Below are positions 38,438 to 46,024 of a DNA stretch of 64,000 nucleotides, in pieces (position 1 is the stretch's first letter; each line of letters begins with the position of its first letter). The translations under genes were made by a program, and so were the position numbers. Location: assembly GCF_024158035.1 (NCBI RefSeq), contig NZ_JAMZEK010000003.1, positions 744,001 through 808,000 on the forward strand, given 5' to 3'. The notes below the pieces were generated by a model. It made no database searches. It saw only the letters and a program-made list of their open reading frames with translations, and was not told the DNA's origin. This stretch comes from Dyella lutea (GTDB lineage: Bacteria; Pseudomonadota; Gammaproteobacteria; Xanthomonadales; Rhodanobacteraceae).

Positions 38438-39762
38438 GCGGAGCCGGAGTGTCCGCCGGGCTTTCGCCTACGGCGGCGCTTGCGCGGAGGACGCGCGCTG
38501 GTCGTTGTGACCAGGTCCGCTCCCTGCGTCCCGCTACCGGCGGGCAACGCGGCAGCGAGCACGTCGACCGGGAGCTGCTGGGCGTGATCCCACCACAGGC
38601 CGAGCTCGCGCATTGCCGACGACTCCTCGGCCCGCAGCAGCAGGAAATCGAACGCCGCACGGAACCGTGGCTGCGCGAGAAGCCTGAGCACCCGTTTGCG
38701 CTGCACCTGTTCGAAGCGCGGCTGGAGCGCCCAGATCTCCTCCATGGTGAGCGTGAATCGCCGCGGGATCGCCACCCGCTGGCACTGCTCGCCGACCACG
38801 TGGGCCGCTGCCCGCGCCCAAGCCTCGGAGAGGTCCATGCCGCCAGCAACCAGTTCCTGTGCACGATCGCGCACTTCGCCCCACAGCAGCACGGCAAACA
38901 GAAAGGCTGGCGTCACCGACTTGCCCTCGGCCACGCGTGCGTCGGTGTTCGCCAGGCCACGCTCGACCAGGGCGCGCAGCGCCCGGTCTCCGCCCTTCAA
39001 TGCCCGTGCAGTCGACGGGAACAGGAACCGGAGCAGCCCGCACTGTTCGAGCATGCGGAAACTCTTGAGCCCGTGCCCGGCCAGGAACAATTTGAGCGAC
39101 TCGTCGAACAGCCGGGCCGGCGCGGCCTCGGTCAGCAGCGGCCCCAGGCTCTCGAACGGCGCCGCGGCGGCCTCGTCGATGCGGAAGCCCAGCTTGGCCG
39201 CCAGGCGGGCGGCGCGCAGCATGCGTACGGGGTCCTCGCGGTAGCGCGTGACCGGATCGCCGATCAACCGAAGCACCTTGTCCTGCACGTCCTGCATGCC
39301 GCCGACGTAATCGCGCACGGAGAAATCGCTGATGTCGTAGTACATCGCGTTGACACGGAAGTCGCGGCGCACCGCGTCCTCCTCGATCGTTCCCCAGACG
39401 TTGTCCCGCACGATGCGGCCGTCGACGATGTGGCGATCGCCTTCACCGTCTTCCTCGCCGGTGCCGCGGAACGTGGCGACCTCGATGATCTCCGGGCCGA
39501 ACACGACGTGTGCCAGGCGGAAACGCCGACCGATCAGCCGGCAGTTGCGGAAGAGCTTCTTGACCTCGTCGGGCGTGGCACTGGTCGCCACGTCGAAGTC
39601 CTTGGGATGGCCGCCGAGCAGAAGATCGCGGACGGCGCCGCCAACGAGGTATGCGTCGTAGCCAGCTTCGTTGAGGCGATAAAGCACCCGCAGCGCGGCC
39701 TTGCTGATGTTCTTGCGGGAAATCACATGCTGGTCGCGCGGAATGATCCGCAGCGCAGGCAT
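38434..39762 (-). CDS. pcnB: Poly(A) polymerase I
   Basis: A 442-residue class II nucleotidyltransferase that adds 3' A-tails to RNA. YLVGGAVRDLL and HPKDFDVATSA carry the catalytic residues; RRDFRVNAMYYD and RYREDPVRMLRAARLAAKLGF complete the head and neck. The C-terminus is a basic tail (PPRKRRRRRKPGG). ATG 39762 has AGGGA 9 bases ahead; an extended frame to 39870 lacks similarity. Poly(A) polymerase is preferred over CCA-adding enzyme because of this length and tail. Confidence 0.93.
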   Translation of the reverse strand: MPALRIIPRDQHVISRKNISKAALRVLYRLNEAGYDAYLVGGAVRDLLLGGHPKDFDVATSATPDEVKKLFRNCRLIGRRFRLAHVVFGPEIIEVATFRGTGEEDGEGDRHIVDGRIVRDNVWGTIEEDAVRRDFRVNAMYYDISDFSVRDYVGGMQDVQDKVLRLIGDPVTRYREDPVRMLRAARLAAKLGFRIDEAAAAPFESLGPLLTEAAPARLFDESLKLFLAGHGLKSFRMLEQCGLLRFLFPSTARALKGGDRALRALVERGLANTDARVAEGKSVTPAFLFAVLLWGEVRDRAQELVAGGMDLSEAWARAAAHVVGEQCQRVAIPRRFTLTMEEIWALQPRFEQVQRKRVLRLLAQPRFRAAFDFLLLRAEESSAMRELGLWWDHAQQLPVDVLAAALPAGSGTQGADLVTTTSARPPRKRRRRRKPGGHSGSA

Positions 39763-39909
39763 GCCGTCGGTCCCTGTTTCGTGGTTCAAGCGGTCACAGT
39801 CCCTGCCGATCGTGAAGCCCGGAAGCCTAACCCACGCCGCACGCGAGGCATACCGCGCGCGGCGGCGCACGGTACCCGAACCGCCCCGGGCTGAGGCGCG
39901 GGAGATATA

Positions 39910-39941
39910 GCCGGCGAATGCCGTAAAAAGGCATTGCCGGC
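39910..39941. repeat. Inverted repeat at the tRNA-Glu promoter
   Basis: GCCGGC-G-AATGCC and GGCATT-GCCGGC pair (12 base pairs, one bulged G) around GTAAAAA. The right arm covers the -35 box of tRNA-Glu. It lies in the divergent pcnB/tRNA-Glu spacer. Confidence 0.55.
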
Positions 39942-39961
39942 TGCAACAATTTCGCTATACT
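39934..39961 (+). promoter_or_regulatory. Promoter of tRNA-Glu
   Basis: TTGCCG (39934-39939), 16-base spacer, TATACT (39956-39961); the tRNA begins 21 bases later. A GC-rich stretch GCGCGCTC follows the -10. Confidence 0.65.
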
Positions 39962-39981
39962 AGCGCGCTCTGAGTCAGAAC

Positions 39982-40057
39982 GCTCCCTTCGTCTAGTGGC
40001 CTAGGACACCGCCCTCTCAAGGCGGGAACACGAGTTCGAACCTCGTAGGGAGCGCCA
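39982..40057 (+). tRNA. tRNA-Glu (anticodon CTC)
   Basis: A 76-base cloverleaf: acceptor GCTCCCT pairs with AGGGAGC, anticodon loop CTCTCAA (CTC), T-arm GAGTTCGAACCTC, encoded CCA at 40055-40057. Followed after 48 bases by the ferredoxin gene. Confidence 0.96.
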
Positions 40058-40105
40058 CTTCAGTCAGGCCGTCTTGCCTGTCTCCTCGACGGAATTCTTC
40101 CCCGC

Positions 40106-40429
40106 ATGACCTTTGTCGTCACCGACAACTGCATCAAGTGCAAGTACACCGATTGCGTTGAGGTCTGCCCCGTCGACGCCTTCCACGAAGGCCCGAATTT
40201 CCTGGTGATCGACCCGGACGAGTGCATCGACTGCACCCTCTGCGAGCCGGAGTGCCCGATCAACGCCATCTATCCGGAAGACGATGTTCCGGCCGGACAG
40301 GAGGGCTTCGTGCAGCTCAATGCCGACCTGGCCAAGAGCTGGCCGGTCATCACCGAGCGCAAGGACGCCCTGGCCGACGCCAAGGCCTGGGAAGGCAAGC
40401 CGAACAAGATCGACCTGCTTGAGCGCTGA
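40106..40429 (+). CDS. fdxA: Seven-iron ferredoxin
   Basis: A 107-residue electron carrier. [18 protein letters not shown] and [16 protein letters not shown] provide the cysteines for a [3Fe-4S]/[4Fe-4S] pair; the first site lacks one cysteine of the 4Fe motif pattern as in FdxA proteins. The C-terminal tail [16 protein letters not shown] is typical. Its ATG is at 40106, and a strong terminator follows. Confidence 0.95.
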   Translation: MTFVVTDNCIKCKYTDCVEVCPVDAFHEGPNFLVIDPDECIDCTLCEPECPINAIYPEDDVPAGQEGFVQLNADLAKSWPVITERKDALADAKAWEGKPNKIDLLER

Positions 40430-40465
40430 CCACTCCAGGGACGAAAGTCGGTCATCCCGCCCATC

Positions 40466-40496
40466 AAAAAAGCCGCCCCGCAGGGCGGCTTTTTCG
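40466..40496. terminator. Two-way terminator between fdxA and bamC
   Basis: AAAAAAGCCGCCC and GGGCGGCTTTTT form a long stem around CGCA. T-runs occur on both strands, so it can end fdxA and the convergent bamC transcript. Confidence 0.9.
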
Positions 40497-40514
40497 TTAC
40501 GGCTCCTCGGCGAA

Positions 40515-41099
40515 TCAACCGCCGAGCTTGGCCCTCAGGCCATCGACCACTTTCGCCACGGCCGGAGCCGAACCCTGCGCGCGCACCTCGCTGCCTTTCT
40601 GGCCGCTCGCGCTCACCGTCACCAGCACCTGCTGTGCCGTCGCGCGCGAGCTCTCGCCCTCGTCGTTGCCATGGAACATGCGGCCGAAGAAGCCGCGCTT
40701 TTTCGCCACCTTGGCGCCGGCCATCACCGTCACGGTGAAGCTGTGGCTCGAAGGGTCACGCGCGGTCACCTGGCCAATGTCCCCCGCATCGAGCACCTGC
40801 CCGACACGCTGGTAGGCGGTCTCGACATCGCCGCTCACTACGAAGCCATCGGTGATGGTCGCAGCACCACTCTGGGTAGCCGCGGTCGCACCGTTGGCAG
40901 TCGGCTGGTTGGCACCCGGAGGCGGGATCACCAACGCCTCGCTGGCCGAGGGCGTATCCATCCCCGGCGGGATCTCCAGCGGAGACTCCTGCTTGGCGGT
41001 ATCCCAGGCCTTGTGCGAGCGGAACATGCCGCAGCCCGAGAGCATGAGCCCGGAAAGAAGCAAGGCCGGCAAGGCCACAGCAAGCGAGGTTTTCTTCAT
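40515..41099 (-). CDS. bamC: Lipoprotein, BamC-like (outer-membrane assembly)
   Basis: A 194-residue lipoprotein: signal peptide with lipobox LSGC (Cys23), then ESPLEIPPGMDTPSASEALVIPPP, a Pro-rich stretch like the BamC N-terminus that binds BamD. A single following domain (about 80-190) resembles one helix-grip unit (GDVETAYQRVGQVLDAG). At about 194 residues it is much shorter than Escherichia coli BamC (344), so one domain seems to be missing. Position directly after dapA is the standard BamC site and is the main reason for the name. Confidence 0.65.
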   Translation of the reverse strand: MKKTSLAVALPALLLSGLMLSGCGMFRSHKAWDTAKQESPLEIPPGMDTPSASEALVIPPPGANQPTANGATAATQSGAATITDGFVVSGDVETAYQRVGQVLDAGDIGQVTARDPSSHSFTVTVMAGAKVAKKRGFFGRMFHGNDEGESSRATAQQVLVTVSASGQKGSEVRAQGSAPAVAKVVDGLRAKLGG

Positions 41100-41135
41100 G
41101 TAATGGTTTTCCGTGGGAGGTTCGTGTCGCCTGGG

Positions 41136-42062
41136 TCAGGCGGCGACGGCCAAGGGAGCCAGGCGGATCAACGCCTGGCGAATTTGATCGCGTACCGCGC
41201 CCTCGGCCAGTTCGACCAGGGGAAGCCGGGGCGTCGCACTGCCGAGGCCGAGCCAGGGTAGCGCCGACTTCACCGCGATCGGGTTGGGCGCGCCGTTCAG
41301 CGCGTCCACCAGCGGAGCCAGCCTGGCATCGACGGCATTCGCCGCGTCCGCCCGGCCGGCCGTCGCCGCGTCGCACAACTCGCGGAACACCGCCGGCACC
41401 AGGTTGGCCACCACCGAGATCGTTCCCGCGGCACCGCCGAGCATGGCCTGGGCCGCCGTACCGTCGTCGCCGGACAGATAGACGAAATCCGAACGCGCAA
41501 GTTCCGCTGTCGCCGCAATGCGCTGTGCGTCGGCACGCGCTTCCTTGATGCCGATGATGCCCGGATGATCGCGCAGCAGCGCGGTAGTCTCCGGCAGCAG
41601 GTCGCAGCCGGTGCGGCCGGGCACATTGTAGAGAATCACCGGAAGCCCGCCATGATCGGCCACGTCGGCGAAGTGGCGGTGCAGGCCTTCCTGCGTGGGA
41701 CGCACGTAGTAAGGTGTCACTACCAGTGCGGCATCCGCGCCGAGCGAGGCGGCCCGCCGGGTCAGTGCGACGGTCTTGGCCGTACCGGCCTCGCCGGTGC
41801 CGGCGATGACCGGTACGCGGCCGCCGACGTGACGCACCGCGAACGACAGCAGGGTGTCGAACTCGTCATGCTCGAGCATGTGCGCTTCGCCGGTGGATCC
41901 GGCCACGACCACCGCCTGCGTCCCGCCGTCGACCTGGTAATCCAGCAGCCGGCCGAAGGCGTCCAAATCGAGCGCCCCGTCCGGGGTGAACGGCGTCGCC
42001 AAAGCGCAGATGCTGCCGCGGATGTCCAAGGCAAGGTTTCCAGCAAAAATCGAGTCCAGCAT
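41136..42062 (-). CDS. dapA: 4-hydroxy-tetrahydrodipicolinate synthase
   Basis: A TIM-barrel aldolase that condenses pyruvate with aspartate semialdehyde in lysine/diaminopimelate synthesis. VAGSTGEAHMLEHDEF, LVVTPYYVRPTQEGL, ILYNVPGRTGCDL and IIGIKEARAD (Schiff-base Lys) are visible. The ATG at 42062 gives 308 residues; the TTG at 42029 gives 297 with MDIRGSICALATPF, closer to the family, and a possible -10 (TAACAT) overlaps the ATG, so the TTG may be the real start. Followed after 36 bp by bamC; divergent from gcvR. Confidence 0.94.
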   Translation of the reverse strand: MLDSIFAGNLALDIRGSICALATPFTPDGALDLDAFGRLLDYQVDGGTQAVVVAGSTGEAHMLEHDEFDTLLSFAVRHVGGRVPVIAGTGEAGTAKTVALTRRAASLGADAALVVTPYYVRPTQEGLHRHFADVADHGGLPVILYNVPGRTGCDLLPETTALLRDHPGIIGIKEARADAQRIAATAELARSDFVYLSGDDGTAAQAMLGGAAGTISVVANLVPAVFRELCDAATAGRADAANAVDARLAPLVDALNGAPNPIAVKSALPWLGLGSATPRLPLVELAEGAVRDQIRQALIRLAPLAVAA

Positions 42063-42157
42063 GTTACTTGCGGGCTCGCGCGACGGGCAAGTAAGCTCGA
42101 AGGCCGTTGCGCGGGATTCCCCGTTCCGTGGACGATCCCCGCCAGGCAGGCAAGCCT

Positions 42158-42718
42158 TTGAACCGTACTCCCCCCCGCGCCGGCAGCGACCACCATCAGC
42201 TGCTGATCCAGACCCTCTCCTCCACCGGCAAGAGCCCCCTGCTGACGCTGGCGCGGCGCATCGCCGACGCTGGCTGCAACCTGTCCGACGCACGGGTGTC
42301 CACCATCGGCGGTGACAGTGCCCTGGTGCTGGTGGCCAGTGGTGCCTGGGATGCGCTGGCCAAGCTGGAGAACGCACTGGCCAAGCTGGCTCGCGACGAA
42401 GAGCTGCACCTGGTCCATTACCGCACGCAGCCGCGCGAGCCGGACTCCCGACTGCTGCCCTACCTGGTGGAAGTGGTCAGCGCCGATCGTCCCGGCATCC
42501 TGGTGCGCATCGTGGAGTTCTTCCATCGCAACCGGATCAGCGTCGAGCAGCTCAGCTCGATGCGCTACCAGGCGATGCAGACGGGCGCGGAAATGTTCCA
42601 GGCGCAGATCACCATCGGCATCCCGTCGGACCTGCACATCGCCACCTTGCGCGACGATTTCCTGGAGCTGTGCGACAGCCTGAACCTGGACGCCATCATG
42701 GATCCGGTGAAGTTCTGA
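42158..42718 (+). CDS. gcvR: Glycine cleavage system transcriptional repressor-type ACT protein
   Basis: About 186 residues with two ACT domains: LLTLARRIADAGCNLSDARVSTIGG and PYLVEVVSADRPGILVRIVEFFHRN. GcvR binds glycine and blocks the activator GcvA. The start is unclear; the TTG at 42158 (AGGCAGG about 9 bases ahead) is chosen, but TTG 42107 and GTG 42128 are in frame. Next to dapA on one side and bcp on the other, the same order as in Escherichia coli. Confidence 0.85.
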   Translation: MNRTPPRAGSDHHQLLIQTLSSTGKSPLLTLARRIADAGCNLSDARVSTIGGDSALVLVASGAWDALAKLENALAKLARDEELHLVHYRTQPREPDSRLLPYLVEVVSADRPGILVRIVEFFHRNRISVEQLSSMRYQAMQTGAEMFQAQITIGIPSDLHIATLRDDFLELCDSLNLDAIMDPVKF

Positions 42719-42733
42719 GGATCGCTCCGCCGC

Positions 42734-42772
42734 GCGTGTCTGGCAAGGGCTTTCATTCCCCGCCAGACGCGC
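42734..42772 (+). terminator. Possible terminator after gcvR
   Basis: GCGTGTCTGGC and GCCAGACGCGC make an eleven-pair stem (one G-T) around 17 bases, starting 15 bases after the gcvR stop. There is no T-run, so its use as a terminator is uncertain. Confidence 0.45.
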
Positions 42773-42811
42773 TAGTCTCTGGCCCGGGACGTTTGCGAGG
42801 CCAGCCATGCA

Positions 42812-42862
42812 GTCAGGGCATCCTTCGAGGAACCAGCGCCGCACGAGCGGCGACGCCCTGAC
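42812..42862 (+). promoter_or_regulatory. Branched RNA-like fold in the bcp leader
   Basis: GTCAGGGC (42812-42819) pairs with GCCCTGAC (42855-42862), enclosing two hairpins: CCT-TCG-AGG (42822-42830) and CGCCGC-ACGA-GCGGCG (42837-42852). Together they outline a three-way junction about 100 bases before the bcp start. TTTTT at 42872-42876 follows. Not a motif I recognise. Confidence 0.4.
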
Positions 42863-42960
42863 CGCCGCCTGTTTTTGCCGCCCCGCTTTTCCGCCGCGCT
42901 CCGCGGCCATCCCCTTTCCCAACACATGCGCGACAGCCTTGCGCTGCCGCCGGAGACCCC

Positions 42961-43422
42961 ATGCCTGAAGTCGGCAAGAAAATCCCCGCCCTGAAAGGAC
43001 ACACGGGTGACGACACCGAGCTCAAGCTGTCGAGCCTGAAGGGCCAGTGGCTGGTGATCTACTTCTACCCCAAGGACAACACGCCCGGCTGCACCACCGA
43101 AGCGCAGCAGTTCCGCGACCTGTATCCGCAATTCCGCGGGCGCAACGCACAGGTGATCGGCGTCTCACGCGATTCGGTCCGCTCCCACGCCAACTTCGCC
43201 GCCAAGCAGGAATTGCCTTTTCCGCTGGTGGCCGACATCGATGAAACCTGGTGCCACGCGTTCGACGTGATCCACGAGAAGACGCTGTACGGCAAGAAGC
43301 ACCGGGGCATCGTGCGCAGCACCTTCCTGGTCGATCCCGATGGCCGGCTCGCCGCCGAGTGGCGCGGCGTGAAGGTGGCCGGCCACGCGCAGGCGGTGCT
43401 GGACGCGATCCCGACCACCTAG
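42961..43422 (+). CDS. bcp: Thioredoxin-dependent peroxiredoxin (Bcp/PrxQ)
   Basis: A 153-residue thiol peroxidase. YPKDNTPGCTTEAQQF holds the peroxidatic Cys44; the resolving cysteine five residues on, found in Escherichia coli Bcp, is absent (Gln here). Another Cys is at 98 (DETWCHAFDVIHEK). GIVRSTFLVDPDG is the usual C-terminal block. The 242 bp upstream contain a hairpin after gcvR and a branched-fold element, but no gene. Confidence 0.92.
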   Translation: MPEVGKKIPALKGHTGDDTELKLSSLKGQWLVIYFYPKDNTPGCTTEAQQFRDLYPQFRGRNAQVIGVSRDSVRSHANFAAKQELPFPLVADIDETWCHAFDVIHEKTLYGKKHRGIVRSTFLVDPDGRLAAEWRGVKVAGHAQAVLDAIPTT

Positions 43423-43482
43423 GCCGGACCGGCCTGATTCCATGACCCTCCCCTCCAAGACCCCCAGCGAGGTTTCTTCCGC

Positions 43483-44862
43483 ATGACCGGAAGCAAGCGC
43501 ATCTACGTGCTCGATACCAACGTGCTGCTGCACGATCCGACGTCGCTGTTCCGCTTCGAGGAGCACGACATCTTCATCCCGATGACGGTGCTGGAGGAAC
43601 TGGACGAAAAGAAGAAGGGCGCGTCGGAAGTCTCCCGCAACGGCCGCCAGGTCAGCCGCTTCCTGAACGAGCTGATCGAACGCGGCAACGGCCACGGCAT
43701 CAAGGACGGCCTGCCGCTGGACAATCCCTCCGGCGTGAATCTGAAGCGCGGCACGGAGACCGGCCGGCTGTACTTCCAGCAGCGCGCCACCAGCAACCAC
43801 GGCAAGGCGGACAATCTGATCCTCGCCGCAGTGCTGGAACTGCTCGACCAGCAGCCCGGCCGCCCGGTGGTACTGGTCAGCAAGGACATCAACCTGCGCA
43901 TCAAGGCCAGCATCTTCGGCATCGACGCGGAGGACTACGAGAACGACAAGGCGCTGGACGACTTCGCCCTGCTCTACACCGGCGCGGCCGAACTGCCGGA
44001 GAACTTCTGGGACCAGCACCCCGAGGTCGAATCCTGGAGCGAACGGGGCCGCACCTTCTACCGGCTGGACCGCGCCGAGGGCGAGGACTGGTACGTCAAC
44101 CAGTGCCTGTTCCTGCCCGGCGAGGAAAGTGTCGAGCTGCGCGTCATGGCGGTGGACGAGGAGCAGGCCACGCTGGTGCTGCTGGACGACCACAGCCACC
44201 CGAACCACAGCGTCTGGGGCATTGCCGCGCGCAACCGCGAGCAGAACTTCGCGCTCAACGTGCTGATGGACCCGGACGTCGATTTCGTCACCCTGCTCGG
44301 TACCGCCGGCACCGGCAAGACCCTGCTGGCGCTGGCCGCCGGGCTGGCCCAGGTGATGGACCAGCAGCGCTACCGCGAGATCATCATGACCCGCGCCACC
44401 GTCTCGGTGGGCGAGGACATCGGCTTCCTGCCGGGCACGGAGGAGGAAAAGATGACCCCCTGGATGGGCGCGCTGACCGACAACCTCGAGGTGCTGGCGC
44501 ACCCGGAAGAAGGAGGCAGCTGGGGCCGCCAGGCCACCAACGACCTGCTCGCCTCGCGCATCAAGATCCGCTCGCTCAACTTCATGCGCGGGCGCACCTT
44601 CCTGTCCCGCTACCTGATCATCGACGAGGCGCAGAACCTCACTCCCAAGCAGATGAAGACCCTGATCACCCGCGCCGGTCCCGGCACCAAGATCGTCTGC
44701 CTGGGCAACGTGGAGCAGATCGATACACCCTACCTGACCGAGACCACCTCGGGCCTGACCTACGCGGTGGACCGGTTCAAGGACTGGGCGCATTCGGCGC
44801 ACATCACCCTGCGCCGGGGCGAGCGTTCGCGACTGGCCGACTTCGCCTCCGAGGCGCTCTGA
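43483..44862 (+). CDS. PhoH-like ATPase with N-terminal PIN domain
   Basis: A 459-residue protein. A PIN-type nuclease domain (about 1-150, LDTNVLLHDP and VLEELDEKKKG) is joined to a PhoH ATPase (about 240-455) with LGTAGTGKTLLALAAGL (Walker A), FLPGTEEEKMTPWMG, YLIIDEAQNLT and GNVEQIDTPYL. This YlaK-type architecture is linked to RNA processing; the partner is unknown. ATG 43483 begins MTGSKRIYVLDTN. A stem-loop follows at 44868. Confidence 0.92.
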   Translation: MTGSKRIYVLDTNVLLHDPTSLFRFEEHDIFIPMTVLEELDEKKKGASEVSRNGRQVSRFLNELIERGNGHGIKDGLPLDNPSGVNLKRGTETGRLYFQQRATSNHGKADNLILAAVLELLDQQPGRPVVLVSKDINLRIKASIFGIDAEDYENDKALDDFALLYTGAAELPENFWDQHPEVESWSERGRTFYRLDRAEGEDWYVNQCLFLPGEESVELRVMAVDEEQATLVLLDDHSHPNHSVWGIAARNREQNFALNVLMDPDVDFVTLLGTAGTGKTLLALAAGLAQVMDQQRYREIIMTRATVSVGEDIGFLPGTEEEKMTPWMGALTDNLEVLAHPEEGGSWGRQATNDLLASRIKIRSLNFMRGRTFLSRYLIIDEAQNLTPKQMKTLITRAGPGTKIVCLGNVEQIDTPYLTETTSGLTYAVDRFKDWAHSAHITLRRGERSRLADFASEAL

Positions 44863-44867
44863 CACAG

Positions 44868-44901
44868 GCCACGCCCGGGCGCCGCGGCATCCGGGCGTGG
44901 C
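44868..44901 (+). terminator. Stem-loop after the PhoH-like gene
   Basis: GCCACGCCCGG and CCGGGCGTGGC form an eleven-pair stem around 12 bases, six bases after the stop. There is no T-run. Confidence 0.5.
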
Positions 44902-44964
44902 GGCATGCGCCGGGACCGGGCCGCGGCGCTATCCTTGTTGCCTGCCGTCCGGATCTCCGCTTCC

Positions 44965-45912
44965 ATGCACCTGTTCACCCCTCGCCTGATCGTCCTCTAC
45001 CTGCTGCTCGCCTTCGTCCTCTGCGTGCTGCTGGTGCACCTGCGCGGGCGCGTGAAACTCCGCTTCGATCGCCAGCTGGTCGACCACTCGGCGGTGTTCG
45101 CCCCGTACAACCTGTTGATGTATGCCTTCTCGGCCGTGCCGGCGACGCCGATCCTCGACCGTCGCGGCTTCCCCCAACTGGACCTGCTGCAGGCCAACTG
45201 GCAGGCGATCCGGGCCGAGGCGCTGTCATTGTTCGACGAGGGCCACATCCGCGCGGCGGAAAAACACAACGACGCCAGCTTCAACAGTTTCTTCAAGCAG
45301 GGCTGGAAGCGCTTCTACCTCAAGTGGTATGGCGAACCGCTGGCCTCGGCCGAGGCGCTGTGCCCGCAGACGGTGCGCCTGCTCAACAGCATCCCCAGCG
45401 TCAAGGCGGCAATGTTCGCCCTGCTGCCCCCGGGTTCGAAGCTCAATCCGCACCGCGATCCCTTCGCCGGCTCGCTGCGCTACCACCTGGGCCTGATCAC
45501 GCCCAATTCGGACGACTGCCGCATCTTCGTCGACGGCCAGATGCACGCCTGGGGCGACGGCAAGGACGTGGTGTTCGACGAGACCTACGTGCACTGGGCG
45601 GAGAACAGGACCGACCAGACCCGGGTGATCCTGTTCGCCGACGTCGAACGGCCGCTGCGCACGCGCTGGATGAGTGCAATCAACCACCGCGTCGGCGCGT
45701 TCATGGGTTCGATCACCGCCTCGCCCAACAGCGACACCGCCGCGGAAAAAGTCGGCTTCGTCAACCGCGCGTTCGCCCTGAACCAGCGCGGGCGCGAGCG
45801 CAGCCGGGCGTTCAAGAGGAAGCATCCGAAGCTGTTCCGGGCGCTGAAATACACCGCGATGTTGGTGTTCATCTGGCTGGTCTTCCTGGCGCCCTGGCCA
45901 CTGGTCCGCTGA
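44965..45912 (+). CDS. Membrane-bound Fe(II)/2-oxoglutarate hydroxylase, LpxO-like
   Basis: A 315-residue aspartyl/asparaginyl beta-hydroxylase-domain protein. An N-terminal membrane helix (LIVLYLLLAFVLCVLLV) and a C-terminal one (LVFIWLVFLAPW) flank the catalytic domain. Iron ligands are in LNPHRDPFAGSLRYHLGL (H-x-D) and DETYVHWAENRTDQTRVILF (His). LpxO adds 2-hydroxyl to the acyl chain of lipid A in some gammaproteobacteria; membrane helices and length support that subfamily, but the substrate is inferred. Stands alone between the PhoH-like gene and the ECF41 gene. Confidence 0.8.
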   Translation: MHLFTPRLIVLYLLLAFVLCVLLVHLRGRVKLRFDRQLVDHSAVFAPYNLLMYAFSAVPATPILDRRGFPQLDLLQANWQAIRAEALSLFDEGHIRAAEKHNDASFNSFFKQGWKRFYLKWYGEPLASAEALCPQTVRLLNSIPSVKAAMFALLPPGSKLNPHRDPFAGSLRYHLGLITPNSDDCRIFVDGQMHAWGDGKDVVFDETYVHWAENRTDQTRVILFADVERPLRTRWMSAINHRVGAFMGSITASPNSDTAAEKVGFVNRAFALNQRGRERSRAFKRKHPKLFRALKYTAMLVFIWLVFLAPWPLVR

Positions 45913-45962
45913 ACGCCGTGCGCGTCGCGCCTCCCGCATGGTCCGCCGGGGGCCGGAGATGC

Positions 45963-45989
45963 GGTCACGTTTGAGGGGCGCCGTGCGTC
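45963..45989 (+). promoter_or_regulatory. ECF41-type promoter upstream of the sigma factor gene
   Basis: GGTCACG (45963-45969), exactly 16 bases, then CGTC (45986-45989). The ECF41 family consensus, as I recall it, is TGTCACA-n16-CGTC: five of seven bases and all of CGTC match, at the expected spacing, about 35 bases before the ATG. Confidence 0.6.
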
Positions 45990-46024
45990 CTCGTGGCACG
46001 TCGCCGGAGTTCGGAGTTCACGCC

